A stretch of 64,000 nt of DNA, from positions 248,001-312,000 of the forward strand of contig JACPVR010000011.1 of the NCBI GenBank assembly GCA_016197405.1, given 5' to 3'. This DNA comes from Mycobacterium sp. (GTDB lineage Bacteria > Actinomycetota > Actinomycetes > Mycobacteriales > Mycobacteriaceae). The notes under the pieces were generated by a model that saw nothing but the letters and a program-made list of their open reading frames with translations, was not told where the DNA came from and did no database searches. Shown here piece after piece: positions 8,975-17,887 of the stretch. The position numbers and the translations under genes were made by a program. Within the stretch, counting starts at the first letter, position 1; every line of letters begins with the position of its first letter.

Positions 8975-10324
8975 TCAAAACGCCGCCACGGCTTGCGGAT
9001 CGGCAACCGCGGCCGACGACACGGTCTTGGCGGCGGCGAAGCCGCGCTCCAGATCGGCCAGGATGTCGTCGATGCCCTCGATGCCTACCGCGAGCCGCAC
9101 CAGTCCGGGGGTGACGCCGGTGGCGAGCTGCTCTTCCGGCGAAAGCTGCTGGTGCGTCGTGGAAGCGGGGTGGATGACCAGCGAGCGCACATCGCCGATG
9201 TTGGCGACGTGGCTGTGCAGGGTGAGGGCGTCGACGAAGGCCTTGCCCGCGGCCACCCCGCCGGCGAGTTCGAACGCCAGCACCGCACCGGTTCCCTTGG
9301 GCGCCAGCTTCTTTGCCAGCCCGTGCCACGGCGAGCTGGGCAGCCCGGCGTAGTTGACGCTGACCACGTCGGGGTGGGCGACCAGGTATTCGGCAACCCG
9401 CTGCGCGTTCGACACATGCCGCTCGATGCGCAGGCTCAGCGTCTCCAGGCCCTGGGCGATCAGGAACGCGTTGAACGGGGAACCGGCCGATCCCAGGTCG
9501 CGTAGCAGCTGAACGCGCGCCTTCAATGCGTATGCCGGTGCGCCCAGATCGGCGAACACCACACCGTGGTAACTGGGATCCGGTGTGGTGAACCCGGGGT
9601 GGCGTCCTTGCGTCCAGTCGAACTTGCCACTGTCGACGATCACGCCGGCGATCGCCGAACCGTGCCCGCCCAGGTACTTCGTCGCCGAGTGCACGACGAT
9701 GTCGGCGCCCTGGGCGATCGGCTGGATGAGGTAGGGGGTGGCGATGGTGTTGTCGACGATCAGCGGTACGCCGTTCTCATGGGCGACCGCCGAAACCCCG
9801 GGGGTGTCGAGGATGTCGATCTGCGGGTTGGAGATGGTCTCGGCGAAGAACGCCTTGGTGTTGGGCCGCACCGCCTTACGCCAGGAATCCAGATCGTCGG
9901 GATCCTCGACGAATGTGGTCTCGATACCCAGCTTCGGCAGTGTGTAGTGCAGCAGGTTGTAGGTGCCGCCGTAGAGCCGCGGACTGGAGACGATGTGATC
10001 GCCTGCCTCGGCCAGGTTGAGGATGGCGAAGGTCTCGGCGGCCTGCCCGGAGCCCAGGAACAGTGCTGCGACACCACCTTCGAGAGCGGCTATGCGCTGC
10101 TCGACGACATCGGTGGTCGGGTTCATGATCCGGGTGTAGATGTTGCCCGGCTCGGCGAGACTGAACAGCGCCGCGGCGTGATCGGTGCTGTTGAAGGTGT
10201 ACGACGTGGTCTGGTAGATGGGCAGTGCACGGGCGTTGGTGGCCGAGTCGGGGGACTGGCCGGCGTGGATCTGCTTGGTCTCGAAGGACCAGTCGGCGGT
10301 CGGATCGGTGGTATCGGTGGTCAT
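8975..10324 (-). CDS. metC: O-acetylhomoserine sulfhydrylase (MetC/MetY type)
   Basis: PLP enzyme that makes homocysteine from O-acetylhomoserine and sulfide. The 449 aa equal the length of M. tuberculosis MetC (Rv3340). Landmarks are [25 protein letters not shown] (start of the Cys/Met metabolism fold), the PLP-stacking region [12 protein letters not shown], the aspartate in [12 protein letters not shown] and the Schiff-base lysine in [13 protein letters not shown] (Lys216). The start at 10324 is preceded by GAGGAG at good spacing; an upstream in-frame start would lie in the leader. First gene of the metC-metX-methyltransferase operon, with expression likely controlled by the SAM-IV riboswitch about 150 nt upstream. 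Confidence 0.96.
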   Translation of the reverse strand: MTTDTTDPTADWSFETKQIHAGQSPDSATNARALPIYQTTSYTFNSTDHAAALFSLAEPGNIYTRIMNPTTDVVEQRIAALEGGVAALFLGSGQAAETFAILNLAEAGDHIVSSPRLYGGTYNLLHYTLPKLGIETTFVEDPDDLDSWRKAVRPNTKAFFAETISNPQIDILDTPGVSAVAHENGVPLIVDNTIATPYLIQPIAQGADIVVHSATKYLGGHGSAIAGVIVDSGKFDWTQGRHPGFTTPDPSYHGVVFADLGAPAYALKARVQLLRDLGSAGSPFNAFLIAQGLETLSLRIERHVSNAQRVAEYLVAHPDVVSVNYAGLPSSPWHGLAKKLAPKGTGAVLAFELAGGVAAGKAFVDALTLHSHVANIGDVRSLVIHPASTTHQQLSPEEQLATGVTPGLVRLAVGIEGIDDILADLERGFAAAKTVSSAAVADPQAVAAF

Positions 10325-10472
10325 CGGTGGTGACTCCTCGTGAATGGTCTGGTGGGTGCTCGAAATCACCCGGTGTCGTCGGGAGGACGCACGCCGGGGG
10401 AGGGGATCAGCAGCTATCGCACATATCAGGACGCATCAGGTTTCCCCGTCTACTCAGGGGCCCGAGGGGTCG
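10325..10472 (-). promoter_or_regulatory. metC leader, expression platform region
   Basis: Untranslated stretch between the SAM-IV aptamer and metC. Just after the aptamer, GACCCCTCGGGCCCC and GGGGAA segments could pair alternately with the aptamer tail. GAGGAG about 10 nt before the start codon is the ribosome binding site. There is no classic intrinsic terminator with a U-run, so control may be translational or Rho-assisted; this is inference. Confidence 0.5.
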
Positions 10473-10591
10473 GACCCGCGCTTGCCGTGTAGCCGCATGG
10501 GCTACTCAACCTGGTCATCACCCGGGGCACCCCACCGCGGTTGGAGGGTTGCCGGCCAGCGAGCCGGGGCTTGACGCTGGCGCTCATGACC
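10473..10591 (-). ncRNA. SAM-IV riboswitch in the metC leader
   Basis: A 119-nt minus-strand element that I recognise as the actinobacterial SAM-IV aptamer. It begins GGTCATGAGCGCCAGCGTC and has the AAGCCCCGGC...GCCGGCAACCCTCCAACCGCGGTGGGGTGCCCCGGGTGATGACC core. The closing helix P1 pairs GGTCAT with ATGACC, and a following pseudoknot hairpin arm ends in GCAAGCGCGGGTC. Size and sequence agree closely with the structurally characterised M. tuberculosis RNA from the same position. It should bind S-adenosylmethionine and lower expression of metC-metX when SAM is plentiful. The 148 nt between aptamer and start codon would hold the expression platform. Confidence 0.95.
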
Positions 10592-10650
10592 GAGACCGAG
10601 AATATCGCAACTGACCGTCCCGCTGCCAGCGGCATATCCGGCGACCCCGC

Positions 10651-10709
10651 CGAGCAGACGCAAACGACCCCCTTTTCGCACCGAAAAGGGGGTCGTTTGC
10701 GTCTGCTCG
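10651..10709. terminator. 28-bp perfect inverted repeat, bidirectional terminator
   Basis: Arms at 10651-10678 and 10682-10709 are perfectly complementary over 28 bp with a 3-nt loop (10679-10681). The inner part is ACCCCCTTTTCG / CGAAAAGGGGGT and the outer part is CGAGCAGACGCAAACG. It lies 6 nt beyond the stop of the minus-strand alpha/beta hydrolase and 59 nt before the SAM-IV aptamer. It therefore probably ends hydrolase transcription and insulates the methionine operon. The GAGCAGACGCAAA arm is, from memory, common in mycobacterial hairpin terminators. Confidence 0.85.
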
Positions 10710-10715
10710 CGGGGG

Positions 10716-11555
10716 CTAGGCGTGCAGTTCCTGCGGCCCGGATGCGGTGTGCTGGTCGACGAACTCGGTGATCAGCGCGGTGACGGTCTGCGGCGCCTCC
10801 AGCATCGGGATGTGCCCGACGCCGTCCAGCTGGGTGACGCGGGTCGTCGACGGCAGGTGCTCGATGAACTGCCTGCTGTAGCGGGGATGCGGCAGCACCC
10901 GATCGAACTCGCAGGTCACCAGGTGTACCGGGGCCTTGGCATGGGCCAGTTCCTTCAGGCCCGGCGCGGTCAGCGATTTGATCAGCAGCTGGAAGTAGGC
11001 CGGGCAGTGGGTGGCATCGTCGATGAGCTCGAGCAGTTCGGGCACCGGTGGTCCGTCGGCCGGCCCGCTGACCGCCAGGGTGGCGATGCGGCGAGCGAAC
11101 GGCAGCCGCAGGATCCGCGCGCCGAGCAGCCGGGCGGCCAGCAGTACCGGTCCACCGGCCAGGAATTTCCCGACGATCTCGAATTTCACCGGCGAGTAGT
11201 CGTTCCAGCCGCCGGCCGGTGCGATCGCGGTCAGCGACCGGGCCCGGCCGCGTCGTTCCAGCTCGAAGGACACCCAGCCACCCAGCGAGTTACCGACGAT
11301 ATGGGCGGTCTCCCAACCCAGCGCGTCGAGCTGACGTTCGATCTGGTCGGCGAAGACGTGGGTGTCGAGCAGCCAGGTCCCCGCCTTGGGCCCGCCGTGA
11401 TGGCCGACCATGGTCGGGGCGAAGACCTCGAAGCGTCCGGTGCCGGCCAGTTGGGGCGCGACGTTGCACCACACCTGCTGTGAACACAGGAACGGGTGCA
11501 GCAGCAGGATCGGTTCGCCCGATCCCAGGTGGATGGGTTCGCGGTGCAGCGACAT
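10716..11555 (-). CDS. alpha/beta hydrolase
   Basis: 279-aa alpha/beta hydrolase without signal peptide. The nucleophile elbow is HIVGNSLGGWVSFEL (Ser90), the oxyanion region LLLHPFLCSQQVW. A likely acid aspartate lies in VTCEFDRVLPHPRY and the base histidine in LDGVGHIPMLEAPQTV. The cap domain contains a hydrophobic stretch LAGGPVLLAARLLGARILRLPF. The fold is clear; the substrate is not, and an esterase, epoxide-hydrolase-like or ring-cleavage C-C hydrolase role is possible. Start ATG 11555 was chosen because homology begins at MSLHREPIHLGSGEPILLLH. Divergent from xthA across a palindrome-containing promoter; terminated by the 28-bp hairpin. Confidence 0.85.
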   Translation of the reverse strand: MSLHREPIHLGSGEPILLLHPFLCSQQVWCNVAPQLAGTGRFEVFAPTMVGHHGGPKAGTWLLDTHVFADQIERQLDALGWETAHIVGNSLGGWVSFELERRGRARSLTAIAPAGGWNDYSPVKFEIVGKFLAGGPVLLAARLLGARILRLPFARRIATLAVSGPADGPPVPELLELIDDATHCPAYFQLLIKSLTAPGLKELAHAKAPVHLVTCEFDRVLPHPRYSRQFIEHLPSTTRVTQLDGVGHIPMLEAPQTVTALITEFVDQHTASGPQELHA

Positions 11556-11574
11556 GAGCCGACTGTAGCAGTAT

Positions 11575-11593
11575 CCGGTACCGCTGGTACCGG
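11575..11593. promoter_or_regulatory. perfect palindrome in divergent hydrolase/xthA promoter
   Basis: CCGGTACC-GCT-GGTACCGG, 8-bp arms with 3-nt spacer. It lies between the divergent starts of the alpha/beta hydrolase (11555) and exonuclease III (11647). A dimeric repressor site is plausible, but no regulator gene adjoins it, so the binding protein is unknown. Confidence 0.45.
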
Positions 11594-11646
11594 GTCGTCG
11601 CGCCCGCCGGGCGTCGGTGACCACGGTTAAGTTGGTGCCCGTGATC

Positions 11647-12441
11647 GTGACCACCATCAACGTCAACGGTATCCGGGCAGCTGTCAAGGAACGCTCGACC
11701 GACAACCTCGGCCTGCTGGCCTGGCTCAAAGAAACCCGCGCCGACGTGATCTGCCTGCAGGAAACGCGCGCCGACGACGAGCAGCTGGCCGACGCGCTCG
11801 CGCCGGCACTCGCCGACGGCTGGGCGCTGGCGTCGGCCGAACCGCACATCAAGGGCCGAAACGGCGTGGCGATACTGTCCCGCATTCCTTTCGGCGAGGT
11901 CCGGATAGGTTGTGACGCAGACGAATTCGCGGCACATGGCCGGTATCTCGAGGTCGATCTGCCCGACGTGACGGTCGCCAGCGTGTACGTCCCCACCGGT
12001 GAGGCCGAGACCGACCGCCAGTTGGAGAAGGAACGCTTCATGGCCGCCGTCGCCGCGCGAATGGCCCAGCTGCGCACCACCGGTCGCGAGGCCGTGCTCT
12101 GCGGCGACTGGAACATCGCCCACACCGAAGCCGATATCAAGGCCTGGAAGAACAACGTCAAGAAATCCGGCTTCCTGCCCGCCGAGCGGCAATGGCTGAC
12201 CGATCTGCTGGCCACCGGCTGGGTCGACGTCGTGCGTCAGATGCACCCCGACGTCGCCGGTCCGTACGCCTGGTGGTCCTGGCGCGGGAAGGCCTTCGAC
12301 AACGACGCCGGCTGGCGCATCGACTACCAGCTCGCAACCCCCGGGCTGGCCGCCCGGGTGACCGCGGCACGCACCGAACGACCGCTGGCCTATGCGCTGC
12401 GCTGGTCGGACCACGCACCCGTCACCGTCGAGTACGGCTGA
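11647..12441 (+). CDS. xthA: exodeoxyribonuclease III / AP endonuclease
   Basis: Mg-dependent AP endonuclease and 3'-5' exonuclease of base-excision repair, 264 aa. The EEP-fold motifs are in order: TTINVNGIRAA (first strand, Asn), DVICLQETRADD (metal Glu near residue 37), RYLEVDLPDVTVASVYVPTGE, VLCGDWNIAHTEADI (Asp/Asn), GWRIDYQLATPGL, and the catalytic end LRWSDHAPVTVEYG (Asp-His). GTG 11647 gives a family-like N-terminus; in-frame GTGs at 11641 and 11617 are alternatives and I cannot separate them. It ends 7 nt before the convergent lipase gene. Confidence 0.92.
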   Translation: MTTINVNGIRAAVKERSTDNLGLLAWLKETRADVICLQETRADDEQLADALAPALADGWALASAEPHIKGRNGVAILSRIPFGEVRIGCDADEFAAHGRYLEVDLPDVTVASVYVPTGEAETDRQLEKERFMAAVAARMAQLRTTGREAVLCGDWNIAHTEADIKAWKNNVKKSGFLPAERQWLTDLLATGWVDVVRQMHPDVAGPYAWWSWRGKAFDNDAGWRIDYQLATPGLAARVTAARTERPLAYALRWSDHAPVTVEYG

Positions 12442-12448
12442 TCGTCGT

Positions 12449-13504
12449 TCAGGCCGGTGGGCAGCCGGCCCGGTTGGCGGTCGTGAGCGCGGTGCCGGCG
12501 TTGTCCAGGGCGTCCCGCACGACGGCGAACACCCGCGGGTCCCAGGTCAGCCCGGTATCCCACGGTAGGCCCGCCTCGTTGGAAACGAAGATGCTGTGGG
12601 TGTCGTCGAACGCCGCGCACCGCCGGTGCGGTAGCACCCGGTCGCTGATATCGACGGCCAGCGCGCTGGTTTGGGCGACGATGCCGTCATTGGGCCACAC
12701 AGTCGGATTGACCGGACCGTCCTTGGTGAACCGATTGCCCGCGATCAGCGTCACGGGAATGTTGTCGAGCACACCGGCCTGGAATTCGTTCCAGCCGCCC
12801 GGACCCATCAGGTAGCCCTGGTTGACCTCGCGGCCCGAGCCCGACATCTGGCGCAATACCTCGGCCTTGAGCCCCGCCATACCCTGCTCGCAGAAGGCGT
12901 CGCCCAGGCAGTCCGACATCGGGGTGATGTCATTGGCGTAATCGGACAGGAAGCTGCCCTGCCACGGTGTGCCCAGGGTGGTCAGCGACCGCACCCGCAC
13001 CGGCGAATCGGTCTTCTGCAGAACCCGCAGTGCCGCCCGCGAATACAGCCCGCCCATCGAATGCCCGACGATGTTCACGTCCGTGACGCCCCGGCTGGTG
13101 TGCAGGTAATTCAGGAAACGCGCCAGATGTTCGCCGGCGAGGTCGATGCTGCCGGTGGAGTCGACGGTCATGATGTCCGGCAGCGTTATCGGGCAGTCAC
13201 CGAACGCCCCGAAGCCGCCCTGGTCGACGACGGGGCCGCGACCGGCCATCGCGGGGGAGGTGAAGACGGTGTAACCGTGGTCGAGCAGATCCTGGCGCAG
13301 CGCGGTATCGGTGTTGCCCGCCGCGAGCCCGGACGCGCAGGCCTGGTCACCGGTGGTGAACGGGCTGACGGCGTCTCCGCCGGAGACGATCACCACCACA
13401 CGGGCGGGGGGTGCGGCCTGTGCCGGTGCGGGCAGCAGGCAGGCGGCCAGGAGCAGCAGACAGGCGAACGCGATGCGGTGCACCGCGGGAGCGTAGCGCC
13501 GCAT
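12449..13504 (-). CDS. secreted lipase/esterase
   Basis: 351-aa exported serine hydrolase. The N-terminus has a Sec signal peptide: basic MRRYAPAVHR, hydrophobic IAFACLLLLAACLLPAP and probable cleavage after AQA (about residue 30). LLAAC also resembles a lipobox, so lipidation cannot be excluded. The nucleophile elbow is VNIVGHSMGGLYSRAALRVL (Ser149), followed by LTTLGTPWQGS as in triacylglycerol-lipase and Streptomyces lipase families. A C-terminal aspartate/histidine pair lies around NDGIVAQTSAL and AFDDTHSIFVSN. Several Cys pairs fit an extracellular location. The exact lipid or ester substrate is unknown. Divergent from trpS over 45 nt. Confidence 0.87.
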   Translation of the reverse strand: MRRYAPAVHRIAFACLLLLAACLLPAPAQAAPPARVVVIVSGGDAVSPFTTGDQACASGLAAGNTDTALRQDLLDHGYTVFTSPAMAGRGPVVDQGGFGAFGDCPITLPDIMTVDSTGSIDLAGEHLARFLNYLHTSRGVTDVNIVGHSMGGLYSRAALRVLQKTDSPVRVRSLTTLGTPWQGSFLSDYANDITPMSDCLGDAFCEQGMAGLKAEVLRQMSGSGREVNQGYLMGPGGWNEFQAGVLDNIPVTLIAGNRFTKDGPVNPTVWPNDGIVAQTSALAVDISDRVLPHRRCAAFDDTHSIFVSNEAGLPWDTGLTWDPRVFAVVRDALDNAGTALTTANRAGCPPA

Positions 13505-13534
13505 GCAGGTTTATGCGGGGTGATCGGTGCATGA

Positions 13535-14575
<1,041 letters not shown>

Positions 14576-14589
14576 ACAGGGGAGGCTGG

Positions 14590-15636
14590 ATGGCGATACC
14601 GGCCGAACCGGACCAGAAACCGGGGTTCGTCGACAGGCTGCGGGCCCGGATGCCGTGGTTCGACCATGTGATGCGGGCCCAGCAGCAGTACACCGACAGC
14701 AAGGGCGACTTCTACGCCGCGGGCGTCACCTACTTCACCATCTTCGCGCTGTTCCCGTTGTTGATGGTGGGCTTCGCCGCCGGTGGGTTCGTGTTGGCCA
14801 GCCGACCCGACCTGCTCGCCGATCTGGAGGGCCGGATCAAAGCAGCAGTCAGCGGCGACCTCGGCGATCAGCTCATCCAGCTCATGGATTCGGCCATCGA
14901 CTCGCGCACCTCGGTGGGCATCATCGGCCTGGCGGCTGCGGCCTGGGCGGGCCTGGGGTGGATGGCCAACCTGCGTGAGGCACTGAGCCAGATGTGGGGT
15001 GACCAGCGCGGCGACCCGCCGGGTTTCGTCAAGACCAAGCTGTCGGATCTGCTGGCACTGCTCTCGACGTTCGTCGCGATCGCACTGACCGTGGCGCTGG
15101 CCGCGCTGGGTAACACCTCGGTGATGGAGAGCGTCCTGCACTGGCTGGGTGTCGGTGAAATCCCCGGACTCTCGGTGGTCCTGCGGGTGGCCTCGATGGT
15201 GATGTCGGTGGTGGTTTCCTGGATGCTGTTCACCTGGATGATCGCCCGGCTGCCACGGGAATCGTCGAGTTTCCGGAGCAGCCTTCGGGCCGGCCTGATA
15301 GCAGCCGCCGGTTTCGAGATCTTCAAACTGGTGGCATCGGTGTACCTCAAATCGGTGGTCACCGGCCCCGCGGGGGCGACATTCGGCCCGGTGCTGGGCC
15401 TGATGGTCTTCGCCTATATCACCGCCAGGCTGGTGTTGTTCTCCACGGCGTGGGCCGCGACGTCCAAGGACAATCTGCGTGAAGACCTGGTACCGCCGCC
15501 GGCGCCGGCGATCATCAACAACCGGCCGGTGGTGTTGCCCGGTATCGCCCCGGCCCAGGCGCTGGCCGCGGCCGCCGCGGGAGCCATTGGTGCGCTGAGC
15601 TTTTCCCGCCTGCGCAGGCGCGGGCGCGACGACTGA
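14590..15636 (+). CDS. YihY/BrkB-family inner membrane protein
   Basis: 348-aa polytopic membrane protein of the YihY/virulence-factor BrkB family. Six hydrophobic segments are visible, starting with FYAAGVTYFTIFALFPLLMVGFAAGGFVL and ending with FGPVLGLMVFAYITARLVLFSTAW. The conserved GVTYF...FPLL motif is the family hallmark. A cytosolic C-terminal tail ends in RLRRRGRDD. GGGGAGG 7 nt before ATG 14590 is a strong ribosome binding site. The gene follows trpS by 14 nt as in M. tuberculosis (Rv3336c-Rv3335c). The family was once labelled ribonuclease BN in error; its real function is undefined. Confidence 0.88.
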   Translation: MAIPAEPDQKPGFVDRLRARMPWFDHVMRAQQQYTDSKGDFYAAGVTYFTIFALFPLLMVGFAAGGFVLASRPDLLADLEGRIKAAVSGDLGDQLIQLMDSAIDSRTSVGIIGLAAAAWAGLGWMANLREALSQMWGDQRGDPPGFVKTKLSDLLALLSTFVAIALTVALAALGNTSVMESVLHWLGVGEIPGLSVVLRVASMVMSVVVSWMLFTWMIARLPRESSSFRSSLRAGLIAAAGFEIFKLVASVYLKSVVTGPAGATFGPVLGLMVFAYITARLVLFSTAWAATSKDNLREDLVPPPAPAIINNRPVVLPGIAPAQALAAAAAGAIGALSFSRLRRRGRDD

Positions 15637-15638
15637 CC

Positions 15639-16508
15639 ATGGCGCTCGCGACGCCGTGGTCACAGGGGCTGGGTCTGCGGACGCCGATCGTCAACGCGCC
15701 GATGGGTGGCGCCGCAGGCGGCCGGCTGGCCGCCGCGGTGACCCGGGCCGGCGGGCTCGGCATGATCGGGATGGGCAGCGCCGGTACGGCCGGTGCCCTG
15801 GCGGCGCAACTCGACGAACTTCCGCAAGCGTTGCAGCCGTTCGGTATCGGTCTGGTGCACTGGGTGATGGCCTCCGAGCCGGCGTTACTGGACGTCGCGC
15901 TGGCGACGCGGCCCACGGTGTTGTGTGTCAGCTTCGGCGACGAATGGTCCTGGGTGGCAAAGGCTCACGCCGAGGGCATCATGGTGGCCACCCAGATCGC
16001 CGATGTCGGGGCGGCACGCCACGCCGCCGACGCCGGCGTGGACGTGCTGGTGGCGCGCGGTGCCGAGGGCGGCGGTCACGGGGCGCCCCGGATGGGCACC
16101 TTGCCATTGCTGGCCGAGGTGCTCGACGCCGTCGCCGTGCCGGTGCTGGCGGCGGGCGGTATCGCCTCGGCGCGTGCTCTTGCCGCGGTGCTGGCCGCCG
16201 GGGCATCAGGTGCCTGGCTGGGAACCGTTTTCGCGGCCTGCGCGGAGGCACTGACAGCACCGGCCGCCCGCGAGCAGTTGCTGGCCGCACCGTCGGACTC
16301 GACGACCCTGACGCGGGAGTTCGACATCGCCCAGAACTTCGCCTGGCCCGCAACGCTTCCCGAGCGCGTGTTGTGCGACGCCGCCGGCGCGGCCACCCCC
16401 GTCAACGCGGGCCAGGGTGTCGGCATGGTGCGGCAGACGCGGACTGCGGCCGAGGTGCTGGTGGACCTGACCGACGGTGCCGAACGGTTGTTGCGCGGCT
16501 GGAACTAG
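15639..16508 (+). CDS. nitronate monooxygenase / 2-nitropropane dioxygenase-like FMN enzyme
   Basis: 289-aa FMN TIM-barrel protein. The N-terminal strand is [30 protein letters not shown], with the FMN-binding glycines [15 protein letters not shown] and [32 protein letters not shown]. The histidine of GGGHG is the usual catalytic base position in nitronate monooxygenases. Members oxidise nitronates such as propionate-3-nitronate; several actinobacterial relatives have other or unknown substrates. It starts 3 nt after the yihY stop and should share its transcript. Its 3' end overlaps the convergent dacB stop by 4 nt. Confidence 0.85.
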   Translation: MALATPWSQGLGLRTPIVNAPMGGAAGGRLAAAVTRAGGLGMIGMGSAGTAGALAAQLDELPQALQPFGIGLVHWVMASEPALLDVALATRPTVLCVSFGDEWSWVAKAHAEGIMVATQIADVGAARHAADAGVDVLVARGAEGGGHGAPRMGTLPLLAEVLDAVAVPVLAAGGIASARALAAVLAAGASGAWLGTVFAACAEALTAPAAREQLLAAPSDSTTLTREFDIAQNFAWPATLPERVLCDAAGAATPVNAGQGVGMVRQTRTAAEVLVDLTDGAERLLRGWN

Positions 16509-17734
16509 CGGGGCTGCCTGCGGTTGACCGACCGGGCGATCATGATCAGGCCGAACACGATCACCGTGCCCACCACGGCGACACCCACGCGCACCGGCGT
16601 CGAGTCGACCTCCGGAACGAACGCCGACGCTTTGGCGGCGACGGCGGAATCTGCGGCATCGGGCTTGGCGGGTTTGAGCGAGGGGTCGGGATCGACCAGC
16701 GTTCCCACCGAGGTGCCGGGCGGGGTGGCGAAACCGTAGTCGAGCAGCCGGGCGGCCTGCTCCCACGGCGCGATGGGAACACGGGTGCCGCGCAACAGGA
16801 TGGCGACCAGCCTGCGGCCGTCGCGTTCAGCGGCCCCGACGAAGGTCTGACCGGCGTCGTCGGTGTAGCCGGTCTTGCCGCCGAGAGCACCCGGGTAGTT
16901 GCTGAGCAGCTTGTTGTCGTTCTCCAGTTCGTAACCGGGGCTCTCGCCGTGGCCGGGGAACTGGAAGGTCTTGGTGGCGACGATGCCGGCGAAGGTGGGG
17001 TTCTCCCAGGCGTACCGGTAGAACAACCCCAGGTCATACGCCGACGTGCTCATACCGGGTCCGTCGAGTCCGGACGGTGTGGCGATGCGGGTGTCGCGTC
17101 CCCCGAGCTTGCTGGCCAGCGTGTTGACCTTGCCGACGGCGACATCCATACCGCCGAGCTGCATCGCCAGCGCATGTGCGGCGTCGTTGCCGGAATGCAT
17201 GAGCAGACCGTGCAGCAGCTGATCGACGGTGTAGTCGCCGCCGACGTCGACGCCGACCTTGGTGCCCTCGGCCGCGGCGTCGTCCTCGGTGCCCGGCACC
17301 AGCTTGTTGAGGTTGAGCTCGTTGATGGCCGCCATCGCGGTCATCACCTTGATGACGCTGGCGGGGCGGTGCCTGCCGTGCGGATCCTTCGCGGCGATGA
17401 TCTCGCCGGAGTCCAGATCGGCGACCAGCCATGCCTCGGCGGAGACGTCACCGGGAATCGGGGGCGTGTCCGGGGCGGCGATGACGCCGCAGCCCGACAA
17501 TGCGTCGCCGCCGACCGGTTTGACGGGCACGGGCAGCGGCGACGGGGGATCGCCGGACTCGGGTATCTCCGAGGAGTCGACCGCCGGAGGCGTGCTCACC
17601 TTGTACGGACACGGGTCGGGGCCCGGGTCGGGATCGGCGTGCGCGAGCGCCGGGGCGCCCAGCAGGAAAAGGGCCGCTGCCAGCGCCGTGGCCTGCCGCA
17701 AAGCACGCCGGTATGCGGATGGTGAGGTCGACAT
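16505..17734 (-). CDS. dacB: D-alanyl-D-alanine carboxypeptidase (S11, DacB1-like)
   Basis: Low-molecular-weight penicillin-binding protein that trims the terminal D-Ala of peptidoglycan stem peptides outside the membrane. 409 aa. A signal peptide ends near AHA (residue 33), followed by a Pro/Asp-rich linker. The three S11 motifs are Ser126-V-I-Lys129, Ser181-Gly-Asn183 and Lys287-Thr-Gly289. The C-terminus has one transmembrane helix ([18 protein letters not shown], about 382-400) with a basic end NRRQPR, so the enzyme is anchored rather than released. It corresponds to M. tuberculosis Rv3330 in position and architecture. Confidence 0.95.
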   Translation of the reverse strand: MSTSPSAYRRALRQATALAAALFLLGAPALAHADPDPGPDPCPYKVSTPPAVDSSEIPESGDPPSPLPVPVKPVGGDALSGCGVIAAPDTPPIPGDVSAEAWLVADLDSGEIIAAKDPHGRHRPASVIKVMTAMAAINELNLNKLVPGTEDDAAAEGTKVGVDVGGDYTVDQLLHGLLMHSGNDAAHALAMQLGGMDVAVGKVNTLASKLGGRDTRIATPSGLDGPGMSTSAYDLGLFYRYAWENPTFAGIVATKTFQFPGHGESPGYELENDNKLLSNYPGALGGKTGYTDDAGQTFVGAAERDGRRLVAILLRGTRVPIAPWEQAARLLDYGFATPPGTSVGTLVDPDPSLKPAKPDAADSAVAAKASAFVPEVDSTPVRVGVAVVGTVIVFGLIMIARSVNRRQPR

Positions 17735-17887
17735 CGTGTCTGCAGATTAGGCGAGAAACCTGCCGAATCCGGGGAGCCGCGCTGTGGCTTGTGGGGTTTC
17801 TGTTGCTGGCGTGACTCACCTCGTGGTGACGCGATCCGGCCCCGGCGGCAGCTGCCACCGGGGCCGGATGCGATCGATACGGGGCGC
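17735..17887. other. intergenic region between dacB and aminotransferase gene
   Basis: 153 nt upstream of dacB and downstream of the aminotransferase, both on the minus strand. It contains the terminator hairpin at 17834-17869 and must hold the dacB promoter in its left part. No ORF or RNA gene recognised. Confidence 0.5.
17834..17869 (-). terminator. hairpin after aminotransferase gene
   Basis: Perfect 12-bp arms ATCCGGCCCCGG (17834-17845) and CCGGGGCCGGAT (17858-17869) with a 12-nt loop that is itself palindromic (GGCAGCTGCC). It lies 18 nt past the aminotransferase stop. There is no U-tract, as is common for mycobacterial hairpin terminators. Confidence 0.65.

Noticed and set aside
15656..17725. 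689-codon plus-strand open frame over nitronate monooxygenase and dacB
   Set aside because: Spans two real genes in other frames and is Arg/Gly-rich without homology.
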